Part shown: positions 1 to 8,608 of the stretch, piece by piece
Position numbering within the stretch: position 1 is the stretch's first letter
Layout of the letters: each line of letters opens with the position of its first letter
Assembly: GCF_001423425.1 (NCBI RefSeq)
Contig: NZ_LMNX01000001.1
Span: 392,970 to 456,969 of the forward strand
Origin: Rhizobium sp. Leaf306
GTDB taxonomy: Bacteria > Pseudomonadota > Alphaproteobacteria > Rhizobiales > Rhizobiaceae
Length of the DNA stretch: 64,000 bases
Direction: 5' to 3'
Notes under the pieces: model-generated
What the model was told of the DNA's origin: nothing
Database searches by the model: none
The model's input: the letters and a program-made list of their open reading frames with translations, nothing else
Made by a program: the position numbers and the translations under genes

Positions 1-107
1 TGTTCGCTCCCCGCGGCTAGATTGACGCCAAGACCGGAACAGGCAAGCCAGACGACTGGAGCTTAGCCGGCACGCCCGAAAACGGGCAAAACAGGTGGAC
101 CAAGACG

Positions 108-545
108 ATGTGGTTTCTGATCAAGGGAAGTGTGTTCTTCGCAGCCGTGCTGGTGGTGCTGTCCTATTTCAGTGCCGAACCGGCCTCCGATGACGCCAAC
201 ATTTCGCCGCTCCAGGTGGCCGATGCGGTGTCTGCCGCAAGCGGCGCCTATCAGTATATCAGTGCGATCTGCAGCGAACGTCCCGAAGTCTGCGAAAAGG
301 GCGCAGACACGCTTGCCGTGCTTGGTGTCCGCGCCAAGGAAGGCGCCCGTGTCGCCTACGAGCTTCTCGACAAGCAGTTCGGCGACGGCCAGCCGAAGCT
401 TGCCATGAAGGCCGACCCAGAAGCCACCCCGATGCCATCAGGTTCGCTTTCCGACATCAGCATCGAGACCCCCCGCGGCGAGCAGGTTGCGACCGGCACG
501 ATCCCCCGCAACATTCCGGTGCCGATCAAGCGCCCGACGCTCTGA
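108..545 (+). CDS. DUF5330 family protein
   Basis: A 145-residue protein of unknown function that resembles the DUF5330 family of Rhizobiales. An N-terminal hydrophobic segment (about residues 5-23) looks like a signal anchor. It is followed by a helical domain containing two Cys (in AICSERPEVC, about residues 53-61) that could form a disulfide in the periplasm, and a Pro/Thr-rich tail ending in IKRPTL. No strong ribosome site is visible before the ATG. A strong hairpin terminator lies about 90 bases downstream, so it is probably transcribed alone or as the last gene of a unit entering from the left edge. Confidence 0.8.
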   Translation: MWFLIKGSVFFAAVLVVLSYFSAEPASDDANISPLQVADAVSAASGAYQYISAICSERPEVCEKGADTLAVLGVRAKEGARVAYELLDKQFGDGQPKLAMKADPEATPMPSGSLSDISIETPRGEQVATGTIPRNIPVPIKRPTL

Positions 546-637
546 CCGCTTCTCCAACGAATTTCAAAGCTTGCACCGGGTCTCGTGCCACGGTTCCCGG
601 TGCCGGACTGCCGCAACTCTCATCAGCCTGTTGCTGA

Positions 638-673
638 CGCCGTGAGGACCAGCATCCTCACGGCGATTTTTTT
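638..673 (+). terminator. Rho-independent terminator
   Basis: An 11-bp perfect stem (638-648 with 655-665), a 6-base loop and then a run of seven T. It ends the transcript of the DUF5330 gene and insulates sufE. Confidence 0.85.
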
Positions 674-727
674 GCTTTAATCGAGGCTGTGACCGCCTAT
701 ATGAAGGCGCAAACGGGACCGCACGCC

Positions 728-1150
728 ATGGCCAGCATCGAACAGATCATCGACGATTTTGCCTATCTCGAAGAGTGGGAGGATCGCTATCGCTATGTGA
801 TCGAGCTCGGCAAGGCCATGCCCGACCTTTCCGACGACAAGAAGACTGCGGAAAACAAGGTACAGGGCTGCGCCAGCCAGGTCTGGGTCGTCAGCCACGG
901 CAGCGATGACAGCGCCGACCCCGTGATGACGTTCGAGGGCGACAGCGATGCGCATATCGTGCGCGGGCTCGTCGCAATCGTGCTGTCGGTCTATTCCGGC
1001 AAGCATGCGTCTGAAATCGCCTCCACGGATGCGATCGAGGTGTTCGACAAGATTGGCCTTGTGGAGCATCTTTCGGCACAGCGCGCGAATGGCCTGCGCT
1101 CGATGGTCAAGCGCATCCGTCAGGAAGCGGTGATCATGCAGGCCGCCTGA
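728..1150 (+). CDS. sufE: Cysteine desulfuration protein SufE
   Basis: A 140-residue SufE-family sulfur acceptor. It takes persulfide sulfur from the cysteine desulfurase SufS and passes it to the SufBCD scaffold for Fe-S cluster assembly in the cytoplasm. The core EWEDRYRYVIELGK and the segment around the acceptor Cys (VQGCASQVW, about residue 51) match the family. In-frame starts also exist at 689 (GTG) and 701. The ATG at 728 gives the usual N-terminus (MASIEQIIDDF). No other suf gene is adjacent, so this is a stand-alone copy as is common in rhizobia. Confidence 0.9.
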   Translation: MASIEQIIDDFAYLEEWEDRYRYVIELGKAMPDLSDDKKTAENKVQGCASQVWVVSHGSDDSADPVMTFEGDSDAHIVRGLVAIVLSVYSGKHASEIASTDAIEVFDKIGLVEHLSAQRANGLRSMVKRIRQEAVIMQAA

Positions 1151-1284
1151 TCAAGACACGGATTTCCGGTATTAACCCTGTCGCGCGATAGTAGTCCCGC
1201 TCACCCGGACGTGAAGGACTGCCGACCCTCGTTGTTATACTGATGCTCTACTCGCTTGTTTAAAAGCAACCACAGGGCAGCAGG

Positions 1285-2301
1285 ATGCAGGACAAGGCAA
1301 ACCGTATCGCATACCTGGACGGATGGCGCGGCATCGCGATCCTGTTCGTGATCGCCGACCATTTCTCAGGCGGGCTTCTGCCCTTCGGTTCACTCGGCGT
1401 CGAACTCTTCTTCGTCTTGAGCGGACGGCTGATGGCCGATATTCTGCTCGTCCGCAAGACCGACATTCCGACCTTCTTCCAGCGTCGGTTCTCCCGCATC
1501 TATCCGGCGCTCCTGGTGTTTGCCACGGCGATGCTCGCCGTCTCCGTCGTCGGCGGGCTTGCTGGCGCGCCGCCGCATCTCCTGCTGGAGCCCTCCGCCT
1601 ATCTCGCGGCGATCACCTTCACCACGAACTATTACGAGGCCTGGACCCACACGTCGTCGGTGCTGGGGCATGTCTGGTCGCTGTCGGTCGAGGAACACAG
1701 TTATGTTCTGCTCGCCCTTCTCGTCGTCGTCGTCATCCGCAATGCGAGGGCTGCGGCTTTCGTCAGCCTGGCAATTGCCATCGCCGCAATGGCAAACGGT
1801 GCGATCCGCACCAGTCTTGCCGAACCGGGCGCCATGAGCGTGTACTGGCTGAGCGATGTGCGGATGGCCTCGATCTTTGCATCGGTGGCGCTGTTCGTGC
1901 TCATCGACAAGGTTCGCGTCCCGGCTGCAGCTCCCATTGTCGCCGCGATCCTGGGTCTGTCGCTGTGGATCCTGCCGGCGCCGGATATGGCCCGCTATAC
2001 GGTCGGGACGCTGCTTCTCGCCTTTGCCATCAACACGATCGATTTGGCGCCAAAGGCAGCGCTCGGCGCCCTGTCGTTCCAGCCGCTCGCCATGATCGGC
2101 ATCTGGTCCTATTCGCTCTATCTGTGGAAGCAGCCCTTTTACAAGGTGGCAGAGATCGCTCCCTGGTGGGCGACGCCTATCCTTGTCGCCGCGATGTTTG
2201 TGGCAACGCTTGTGAGCTTCTACGGGGTGGAGCAGCCGGCCCGGAGATACATCAACGGCCTGAACCTGTTTCGCAGGCGCCAGGCCATAGCTGCGGTCTG
2301 A
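1285..2301 (+). CDS. Acyltransferase 3 family membrane protein
   Basis: A 338-residue polytopic inner-membrane acyltransferase of the OafA/YrhL (acyltransferase 3) family, which O-acylates surface or secreted glycans. The signature Arg15-x10-His26 (in LDGWRG...ADHF) is intact. The GVELFFVLSG motif and the SVEEHSY segment are also typical. About ten hydrophobic helices follow, and a basic tail (NLFRRRQ) ends the protein. No SGNH domain is present, so it is the membrane-only form. The acceptor cannot be named: neighbours are not polysaccharide genes. Confidence 0.85.
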   Translation: MQDKANRIAYLDGWRGIAILFVIADHFSGGLLPFGSLGVELFFVLSGRLMADILLVRKTDIPTFFQRRFSRIYPALLVFATAMLAVSVVGGLAGAPPHLLLEPSAYLAAITFTTNYYEAWTHTSSVLGHVWSLSVEEHSYVLLALLVVVVIRNARAAAFVSLAIAIAAMANGAIRTSLAEPGAMSVYWLSDVRMASIFASVALFVLIDKVRVPAAAPIVAAILGLSLWILPAPDMARYTVGTLLLAFAINTIDLAPKAALGALSFQPLAMIGIWSYSLYLWKQPFYKVAEIAPWWATPILVAAMFVATLVSFYGVEQPARRYINGLNLFRRRQAIAAV

Positions 2302-2306
2302 CGTCG

Positions 2307-3074
2307 TCAGAGGATCGGCCGGTAATCATCTGCTCCCCAACTGTGGCTGCGGCGGCGGGGATCGGGCCGCGGCGGATCGTAGTGCCGGCTGAGTGCGAGA
2401 AGCGCGGTGCGCAGCATCAGCTTTGCCGAGCGTGCCGGCCATTGCCGCTCCCGTTCGACCAGTTCCAGCCCTTTCGAAAAGCAGCAGACGTCGACGGCGA
2501 CGCCCGACAGTTCCGGTCCCATCGCCTCCACAGCCGCACCAAACCGGCGTCGTGCGTCGATGGCGCTGCCGGCCACATCCGCCTGTCCGCCGCGGCCGCC
2601 ATCGGCACGGCTGGACAGGCGCGGCTCCCACGAGGCGGTGATCTTCGGCTGCAACTGGCCGCGGGTGAAATCGGCAAGCAGCCGCTCGCCCGCCTCGACG
2701 GCGGCTGATGGCAGGAAGGCCGACCCGTCCCTGTCCTTCAGCCTTGCGACAGTGCCGAGCGGCGATTCGGCGAGATTGCGGCGGACCGTCTGGCGTGTGC
2801 CCTCCACCACCAGCCCGACCTGTTCGATCTCGCCATGCTGAGCGGCAAACCCCTCCTCCTCCCGCTCCACCATCACCCGGCGCAGATAGGACATGGCCTC
2901 AGCCGACGCCGAAAGCCGGCCATCCTGCTGGACAGCAAGGCCGAGCGACACGGCCTGGTGCACGAGGTCGCGACCATGCGCCGTCTCGACATCCGAGATC
3001 GCGCCGTCGTTTTTCAAAAGCTGGCGCAGCAAGCGCACAAGACGCAGACGCTCTTTGCTCTTTTCATCCTTCAT
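2307..3074 (-). CDS. DUF6456 domain-containing protein
   Basis: A 255-residue protein matching the DUF6456 family of Rhizobiales, function unknown. The N-terminal third (MKDEKSKERLRLVRLL onward) looks like a small winged-helix-type region. The C-terminal part (LSSRADGGRGGQ, RRFGAAVEAMG, LLALSRHYD) carries the family's conserved segment. The ATG at 3074 is chosen because AGGAG sits nine bases upstream; the frame stays open to 3314 but that extension overlaps the upstream gene. It starts 22 bases after the DnaA-like gene stops, so the two form an operon. Confidence 0.85.
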   Translation of the reverse strand: MKDEKSKERLRLVRLLRQLLKNDGAISDVETAHGRDLVHQAVSLGLAVQQDGRLSASAEAMSYLRRVMVEREEEGFAAQHGEIEQVGLVVEGTRQTVRRNLAESPLGTVARLKDRDGSAFLPSAAVEAGERLLADFTRGQLQPKITASWEPRLSSRADGGRGGQADVAGSAIDARRRFGAAVEAMGPELSGVAVDVCCFSKGLELVERERQWPARSAKLMLRTALLALSRHYDPPRPDPRRRSHSWGADDYRPIL

Positions 3075-3096
3075 CGACCCGTCTCCTCTTTCAGCC

Positions 3097-3537
3097 TCAG
3101 CCCTCATCCGCTTCACCGAAGACGGAGGTGACCATCCGTTCGACGGCGGAAACGAAATCGTCAAAGGCCGGGTTGTCGCGACGGTCCTCGACCAGATGGC
3201 AGGCATGGGCGACGGTCGAGCGCTCCCGGCCGAAGCTTGCGGCGATGTCATCGACCGAGATCGACAGCGCCACGTGGCAGACATACATGGCGATCTGGCG
3301 GGAGTGGGCGGCAAGCCTTCGGCGGTCGCGCCGGACCATGACCCGGTCTCCGAAGAGGAACACCATTTCCGAGACTAGCTGAAACACGATCAGGCATGTG
3401 GGTTTCGGCTTTCGACCGATTCGAAGCGTTACCCCGGAAGGCGTGGATGCGCCGGCGGCCATCCGTGCGGTGGAACGGCCGGAAACGCTGAGGCTGGGCG
3501 AAACGGGTATTGCCCCGGCGGACGGTTCGGCAGGCAT
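3097..3537 (-). CDS. DnaA domain IV-like helix-turn-helix protein
   Basis: A 146-residue protein whose C-terminal half (about residues 75-125) resembles the DNA-binding domain IV of DnaA. It has RQIAMYV, then the helix-turn-helix SVDDIAASFG, then the signature RERSTVAHA, where DnaA usually has RDHTTVxHA. The AAA+ ATPase and domain I of DnaA are absent. It may bind DnaA-box-like DNA or act as a regulator; this is inference. The start at 3537 has GGAGGAG five bases upstream; longer in-frame starts lack this. It is co-transcribed with the DUF6456 gene. Confidence 0.82.
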   Translation of the reverse strand: MPAEPSAGAIPVSPSLSVSGRSTARMAAGASTPSGVTLRIGRKPKPTCLIVFQLVSEMVFLFGDRVMVRRDRRRLAAHSRQIAMYVCHVALSISVDDIAASFGRERSTVAHACHLVEDRRDNPAFDDFVSAVERMVTSVFGEADEG

Positions 3538-3680
3538 GACAGCTCCTCCACTTCTAGGAATTAATTCACATACGGTAGCGGAGGAAGAGACGGATGGAAA
3601 TACGAAATGCACCCTAGCGGTCGCCATCCGAGCTAAGCATCAGGAATCTAATTATGATTTTTTTCCTATCTCTAGACAAC

Positions 3681-3705
3681 AAAAACCGGGCATGCGCCCG
3701 GTTCT
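3681..3705 (-). terminator. Rho-independent terminator of mucR
   Basis: A 7-bp stem (3685-3691 with 3696-3702), a 4-base loop and a run of T on the minus strand, about 55 bases past the mucR stop. Confidence 0.8.
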
Positions 3706-3727
3706 CTTGATCGGCAGTGTTACTGCT

Positions 3728-3755
3728 GCCGTCTGTTAAAGGCCGTCTGTTAAAG
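3728..3755. repeat. 14-bp tandem duplication
   Basis: The 14-mer GCCGTCTGTTAAAG occurs twice in immediate succession (3728-3741, 3742-3755), just downstream of the mucR stop codon and before its terminator. It looks like a recent replication-slippage event in the 3' untranslated region. Confidence 0.9.
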
Positions 3756-3760
3756 GCTGA

Positions 3761-4192
3761 TCAAGCCTTGGCGCGCTTGCGGCGCTGGCCGAGGCCCATT
3801 TCCTTTGCAAGACGCGAGCGGGCTTCCGCATAGGCGGGAGCGACCATCGGATAGTCGGACGGCAGGCCCCACTTTTCGCGGTATTCTTCCGGCGTCATGT
3901 TGTAATGGGTCATGAGGTGTCGCTTCAGCGACTTGAACTTCATGCCGTCTTCCAGGCAGATCAGGTAATCGTCCTCGATGGACTTCTTGATCGGGACCGG
4001 CGGCTTCGGCTTTTCAACCACGGCCACGACGGGCGTCGGCGATGCCGTGCCACTCAGTGCCGTATGAACGTCGGCAATCAGTCCTGAAAGGTCGCCGACC
4101 GGAACGACGTGGTTGCTCACATAGGCAGCCACGATATCTGCTGTCAGTTCCACCAGCAGGTCCGGGCCTTTGCCCAATGCGATTTCTGTCAT
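3761..4192 (-). CDS. mucR: MucR/Ros family zinc-finger regulator
   Basis: A 143-residue transcription regulator of the MucR/Ros family, which controls exopolysaccharide, motility and cell-cycle genes in rhizobia. It binds AT-rich DNA and usually represses its own gene. The C-terminal DNA-binding region contains [28 protein letters not shown] and a basic tail (GQRRKRAKA). In Ros the second zinc ligand is Cys (CxxC); here it is Asp (C-x2-D), a substitution known in some MucR proteins. The start at 4192 has AGGAG upstream; the open frame to 4351 is rejected. A 414-base AT-richer leader separates it from mnhG. Confidence 0.92.
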   Translation of the reverse strand: MTEIALGKGPDLLVELTADIVAAYVSNHVVPVGDLSGLIADVHTALSGTASPTPVVAVVEKPKPPVPIKKSIEDDYLICLEDGMKFKSLKRHLMTHYNMTPEEYREKWGLPSDYPMVAPAYAEARSRLAKEMGLGQRRKRAKA

Positions 4193-4606
4193 TTTCGTCT
4201 CCTGTTCGTAATTCGCGGACGGTTGCGAGAGCCGACCAACACCCGCATCCTGCAGAACCACGATGGCATCCCACTGCCCGCACACTGTCCGAAGACTGAA
4301 ACCTACCCCTAAGTTTCGCGCGCGAAGCCGATCATAAATACCACCGGACATTGTTTACTTCGGACAATTCCCGCATAGGCACACAATTCTGAGACGTATT
4401 GTGCATTTTACACGAGAAATAATCCGCAAGAGAACAATTTCAGGGTTCTACTGCACCTGAATTAGCATCCGGACCCCCAAAATCCAACTGCGAAATCTAG
4501 TAATGCCGATCGAATTCTGATGGTAAAGCCGGGGGAAGACCTGATAACTGATAGTGTATCGAAAAAAGACGCCTTTATGACGGGCTTATAGCTCGAACTG
4601 CGGCCT
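4193..4606. promoter_or_regulatory. mucR upstream region, no gene seen
   Basis: A 414-base stretch between mnhG (3' end) and mucR (5' end), clearly AT-richer than its surroundings, especially 4330-4460. I see no supported gene. It most likely holds the mucR promoter and, by analogy with other rhizobia, AT-rich autoregulatory MucR sites. I could not assign exact boxes. Confidence 0.5.
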
Positions 4607-4948
4607 CTATATTGATTCTTCGTGCGCTTTCATCTCATCGTGGAGCGAATGTTCGCTCATCGGATAGCCGGCGCGGCGGGCAGCGACGGCCAGAAGATGC
4701 GCCGAAACCGGGGCCGTCAGGACGAAGAACAGAAAGCCTGCAATTGCGCGGGCAAGGACCGGCAGATCCCCGGCATAGACCCCGACAGCGAGCAGCAGCA
4801 GACCCGAACCGACCGTGCCGGCCTTCGAGGCTGCGTGCATGCGGGTATAGAGATCCGGCAGCCGGTTGATGCCGATCGCGGCAATCAGCGAAAAGCAGGC
4901 GCCGGCGAGGACGAGGACGGAGACGACAAGCGCGACGACGAGATCCAT
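4607..4948 (-). CDS. mnhG: Mrp antiporter subunit G
   Basis: A 113-residue small membrane subunit (MnhG/PhaG) of the hetero-oligomeric Mrp monovalent cation/H+ antiporter. It has three predicted helices and the family segment [20 protein letters not shown]. It is the last gene of the mnh operon. The start at 4948 has AAGGAGG nine bases upstream, and its ATG shares a base with the TGA of mnhF, giving translational coupling. Confidence 0.93.
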   Translation of the reverse strand: MDLVVALVVSVLVLAGACFSLIAAIGINRLPDLYTRMHAASKAGTVGSGLLLLAVGVYAGDLPVLARAIAGFLFFVLTAPVSAHLLAVAARRAGYPMSEHSLHDEMKAHEESI

Positions 4949-5301
4949 CAGCGTTTCCTCCTTTGCACGCGTGTCTTGCCGGATGTCGCTGGATCTTTTG
5001 CGGCATCGGTGACGCGCGGCATGATGAAGCGGGCAAAGGCGACGGTCGACAGGAAGCCGACGAGGCCGAGCGCGATGGCGATATCGATATAGAGGTTGAA
5101 GCCGGTTCGGATGGCAATCAGCGCGATAAAGCCGATGACGATGCCGACCAGCATGTCGAGCGCAAGCACACGGTCCGGCAGCGTCGGTCCCGCCACCACC
5201 CGCCGGATGGTCAACAGGAACGCGACCGACAGGACCGCCATGGCAAGCCAGGTGGAGACAGACAGGATCGTCGCGGCCATTGACGGATCGGACACGGTCA
5301 T
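4948..5301 (-). CDS. mnhF: Mrp antiporter subunit F
   Basis: A 117-residue subunit F (MnhF/PhaF) with three hydrophobic helices and the conserved [12 protein letters not shown] loop and [15 protein letters not shown]. The C-terminus is basic (RVQRRKR). The ATG at 5301 has GGAGG seven bases upstream and overlaps the mnhE stop by four bases; an internal Met at 5280 is less likely. Confidence 0.93.
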   Translation of the reverse strand: MTVSDPSMAATILSVSTWLAMAVLSVAFLLTIRRVVAGPTLPDRVLALDMLVGIVIGFIALIAIRTGFNLYIDIAIALGLVGFLSTVAFARFIMPRVTDAAKDPATSGKTRVQRRKR

Positions 5302-5771
5302 TCGAATGCCTCCAGGATCTTGCGCTCGAAACCGTCCGCGATTTCCCGCTTGGTCGCGTCGATATCGGAGGCGTCAAGCGCGTGCACGAAGAGGAACTTG
5401 CGGTCGGCCGAGACATCCACCGACAGCGTGCCCGGCGTGAGCGTGATGAGGTTGGCAAGCAGCGTGATCTCGAAATCGCGGCTGACCGTCAACGGAAAGG
5501 CGAAAATTCCGGGTTTGACGTCGAGCCTCGGCCTCGTGACAAGGACCGCGACCTTCCAGGCCGACATCGCCAGTTCCCTGATAAACAGGACGAGGAGCGA
5601 GAGCATCCGGCCTATCCGCATCTTACGGCTGGCGCGGTCGATCTCGCCACGCACGACCCAGAGCGCGAGCGCTGCGACGGCAAAGCCGAACACAAGGTTG
5701 AGGATGGTGGCGCTGCCCGTGATCGCCACCCAGATGACGGCAAAGACGCAAGCGCGGATGAATGACGTCAT
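5298..5771 (-). CDS. mnhE: Mrp antiporter subunit E
   Basis: A 157-residue subunit E (MnhE/PhaE). Two N-terminal helices are followed by a soluble domain with [17 protein letters not shown], the family signature. It is needed for assembly of the Mrp complex. It overlaps mnhD by four bases and mnhF by four bases, so it is translated as part of one coupled message. Confidence 0.93.
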   Translation of the reverse strand: MTSFIRACVFAVIWVAITGSATILNLVFGFAVAALALWVVRGEIDRASRKMRIGRMLSLLVLFIRELAMSAWKVAVLVTRPRLDVKPGIFAFPLTVSRDFEITLLANLITLTPGTLSVDVSADRKFLFVHALDASDIDATKREIADGFERKILEAFE

Positions 5772-7384
5772 CTTATGCCTCCCGACGGCAGGGCGTCCGG
5801 AAAGACCGAACGGATATAGGCGGACGGGCCGGCAAGTCCCTCGGCGGCCGATTGTGTGAGCGACAGGAGACGTTCCGGAAACAGGCCGAAACCGGCGAGC
5901 AGCAGAACAAGCGCGCCAAGCGGTAGCGAAAGACGCCAGTCGCCGCGAACTGCGGTCTGTCGCTCAAGGCCGGCTTCCGGTTCGAGCCCCTGCCGCCAGT
6001 AGGCGAGAAGCACGATCCGGCCAAGCGTGAGGGTGACGAGAAAGGAAGAGACGAGAATGGCGGCGGCAAGCCACCATGCGTTGATGTCCATCGCGGCTTT
6101 CAGAAGCATGATCTTCGGCCACAGACCCGACAGCGGCGGCAGGCCGGCGACGGCGAGGAACACGAGAAGCGACACCGCCGTGAAACCCGGCGACGACCGG
6201 TAGAGCCCGCCGAGCGTATGCAGCGACCAGCGGTTTGCTTGGTTTTCGTCCCCGGAAAGCAGGCTTGCGCGGCGGGCCGCCTCGCCGACCACGAGATAGA
6301 GCGCCGTCATCGCCACCATCGAATGCAGCGCGTAGAAGATGGCGCCGGAAATGGCGGCCGGAGACCCGATCGCCACGCCCGCCAGGATGTTGCCGATGCC
6401 GGCGATGACAAGGTAGCCGGCAAGTTTGCGGATATCGCTCTGCGCCAGCGCACCCAGGGCACCCGTTATCAGGGTCAGAATGGCGAGTGTGGCGATGGCG
6501 GGGCTCAGCACCTCTCGCTCCACCGGCAGAAGCATGACCGTGACGCGGATCAGCGCGTAGATGCCGACCTTGGTGAGGAGCGCGCCGAACAGGGCAGACA
6601 CCACGATGCGCGGCGTGTGATAGGAGGCGGGAAGCCAGAAGTTGAGCGGAAAGGCCGCCGCCTTCATGGCAAAGGCAAAGGTAAACAGCGCCGTCAGCGT
6701 GACGAGCGGTGCCGTGCCCGAGAGGTCGCCGGCCTTCAGCGCAATATCGGCCATGTTGAGCGTGCCGAACAGCGAATAAAGATACCCGACCGAGATCAGG
6801 AACAGCGTCGTGGCGATCAGGTTCAGGACCGCGTATTTGAGCGCGCCATCGATCTGTTCGGGTCGTGATCCCAGGATCAGAAGGCCGAACGAGGAAATCA
6901 GCAGGACCTCGAACCAGACATAGAGGTTGAAGATATCACCGGTGAGGAAGGCACCCGAGACGCCCGCCATCAGCAGCATCAGAAAGGGATAGAAACCGTA
7001 GCGTCGTCCGGAGCCATCGATATCCCTGAGCGCGAAGATGCCGGCGGCGAGTGCCACGAGCGAGGCCGTCAGTGCCATCGTGGCACCGAACAGATCGGCC
7101 GTGAAGGCGATGCCGAACGGTGGCAGCCAGCGGCCCATGACCATCGTCACCGGGCCGTTTTCGATCACCCGCAAAAGCAGGCTTCCATTGACGAGGACGA
7201 GCAGAAGCAGCGCTGCAATGGCGATCCCGCCGTGGAGGCGGACGGACTTGCGCACCATCAGGAGAATTGCGCCGGCGCCGATCATCAGCACGACGGGCAG
7301 GATCACCAGCCAGTCGCCGAGCGGCGGCGGGGTGAGGACCAGGGCGGCTGCGAGATCAACGGGGGATGTTGCGGGGGATGCCAT
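5768..7384 (-). CDS. mnhD: Mrp antiporter subunit D (proton-translocating type)
   Basis: A 538-residue polytopic subunit related to the NuoM/NuoN proton channels of complex I. It has about 14 helices and the family segments FNLYVWFEVLLISSFGLL, AAFPLNFWLPASYHTP and LGALAQSDIRKLAGYLVIAGIG (each split here by short gaps in conservation). The conserved Glu of the WFEV helix and the Lys of the AMKAAAFP helix, expected for proton transfer, are present. A TTG one codon upstream is also in frame; the ATG at 7384 with GAGGAC upstream is preferred. It lies nine bases after mnhC. Confidence 0.93.
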   Translation of the reverse strand: MASPATSPVDLAAALVLTPPPLGDWLVILPVVLMIGAGAILLMVRKSVRLHGGIAIAALLLLVLVNGSLLLRVIENGPVTMVMGRWLPPFGIAFTADLFGATMALTASLVALAAGIFALRDIDGSGRRYGFYPFLMLLMAGVSGAFLTGDIFNLYVWFEVLLISSFGLLILGSRPEQIDGALKYAVLNLIATTLFLISVGYLYSLFGTLNMADIALKAGDLSGTAPLVTLTALFTFAFAMKAAAFPLNFWLPASYHTPRIVVSALFGALLTKVGIYALIRVTVMLLPVEREVLSPAIATLAILTLITGALGALAQSDIRKLAGYLVIAGIGNILAGVAIGSPAAISGAIFYALHSMVAMTALYLVVGEAARRASLLSGDENQANRWSLHTLGGLYRSSPGFTAVSLLVFLAVAGLPPLSGLWPKIMLLKAAMDINAWWLAAAILVSSFLVTLTLGRIVLLAYWRQGLEPEAGLERQTAVRGDWRLSLPLGALVLLLAGFGLFPERLLSLTQSAAEGLAGPSAYIRSVFPDALPSGGIR

Positions 7385-7393
7385 CAAACGTCC

Positions 7394-7771
7394 TCAATAT
7401 CCCATCGGCGGCGATGGTTCGTCGCGGGGTTCCGCCAGTCGCATCTCGTCGGAATTGTCGCTGCCGAGATCCTGAAAAGCGCGGTAGGTGAGCACGAGGA
7501 GAAAAGCGAAGAACGAAAACGAAATCACGATAGCCGTCAGGATCAGCGCCTGCGGCAGCGGGTTGGCGGCGGTATGGGACAGCGTGTCTGCGCCCGCCGG
7601 AATGATCGCCGGGACCGAACGCGTCAGGCCGCCGGCGGTAAACAGCAGCAGGTTGACGCCATTGCCGAGCAGCACGACGCCAAGGAGAATACGGACGGTG
7701 AATTTCGACAGCATGAGATAGATCGCGGCCGAAAAGAAGAGGCCGATCAGGATCGCGAGCGGCGTTTCCAT
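7394..7771 (-). CDS. mnhC: Mrp antiporter subunit C
   Basis: A 125-residue NuoK-like subunit C (MnhC/PhaC) with three helices, including GVVLLGNGVNLLLF and PLPQALILTAIVISF, the two most conserved family segments. The C-terminal tail is acidic and Pro-rich (AEPRDEPSPPMGY). Its start codon shares a base with the mnhB stop. Confidence 0.93.
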   Translation of the reverse strand: METPLAILIGLFFSAAIYLMLSKFTVRILLGVVLLGNGVNLLLFTAGGLTRSVPAIIPAGADTLSHTAANPLPQALILTAIVISFSFFAFLLVLTYRAFQDLGSDNSDEMRLAEPRDEPSPPMGY

Positions 7772-8313
7772 CAGCGTTTTCCTCCCGATTTGCGGCGCTT
7801 CTTCTTCGTTACCGGATCTGGCGCGCCCTCTCTTGCGAACGCAGCCGTTTCGGCGCGCCGCGACGTCGTGCCGCGCAATGCCGGAGCGGGAAACTCAGGA
7901 CCGGGTTCCTGTTCCAGCGCCAGCACGATCGAGGTGATGGCGCCGAGCACGACGAGGTAAACGCCGACATCGAAGGATATGACCGTCGACAGCGGAATGT
8001 CCGTGCCGAACAGGCTCGGCGTGATCCACAGCCCGGTCATGAAGGGCACGCCGGCAAAGATCGACACGAGGCCCGACAGCATGGCGATCAGTAGTCCTGC
8101 CCCGGCGATTGCCATCGGATGAAAGCGCAAGGCCCGGCGCACCGCACCGGTTCCGAACGCAATCCCGTAGATCGCCAGACCCGACACAGCGATCAGACCG
8201 CCGATAAATCCGCCGCCCGGCTCGTTATGGCCGCGCAACAGAACAAAGACCGAAAAGAGCAGCGTCAGTGCAGTGACGACCGGGGCGACGGTGCGAAGAA
8301 TGATGGTGTTCAT
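7771..8313 (-). CDS. mnhB: Mrp antiporter subunit B
   Basis: A 180-residue subunit B (MnhB) with four helices and the family motif [14 protein letters not shown] near residue 30. A basic C-terminal extension ([12 protein letters not shown]) goes beyond the usual 140-residue length. A separate mnhB means this is the seven-gene type of Mrp operon, not the type with a fused A-B subunit. It is separated from mnhA by 295 bases holding an inverted-repeat element. Confidence 0.92.
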   Translation of the reverse strand: MNTIILRTVAPVVTALTLLFSVFVLLRGHNEPGGGFIGGLIAVSGLAIYGIAFGTGAVRRALRFHPMAIAGAGLLIAMLSGLVSIFAGVPFMTGLWITPSLFGTDIPLSTVISFDVGVYLVVLGAITSIVLALEQEPGPEFPAPALRGTTSRRAETAAFAREGAPDPVTKKKRRKSGGKR

Positions 8314-8446
8314 GGCAGGGCCACCTGTTCGAAGCTTTCTGTCACCCGCCGCTCGTTCCTGTGGTTCAGCCTTGCCGTATTCCCGTGGCCCAGCCGTCCA
8401 GCACGACTGCGCTCCGCCCTGCCAGCGCGACGTTGCTCCACACTCC

Positions 8447-8580
8447 CCTCATCTCTGTGCTTGTCACAGAAATCCAGCGCACCCAAGTCCTTGGGTGCGG
8501 GAGAGGCGGTCGCGCGAGACGCGTCATTCACGGCGCAGACGCGCCGGGGCTGGGTTCCTGTGACAAGCACAGGAATGAGG
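8447..8580. repeat. Intergenic inverted-repeat element
   Basis: Two 32-bp arms (8447-8478 and 8549-8580) are inverted copies matching at 28 of 32 positions, each containing TGTGCTTGTCACAG or its complement. Between them is a perfect 9-bp hairpin (8479-8487 with 8490-8498) and further dyads. The whole could fold as a cruciform or a long RNA hairpin. It resembles the palindromic intergenic elements dispersed in rhizobial genomes. It sits in the 295-base gap between mnhA and mnhB; no gene is supported there. Confidence 0.8.
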
Positions 8581-8608
8581 GACGTTGGGGGAAGTGTCCG
8601 GGCTTTGA

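Noticed and set aside
3075..3314. N-terminal extension of the DUF6456 frame
   Set aside because: Overlaps the DnaA-like gene in another frame, and the good ribosome site is at the internal ATG 3074.
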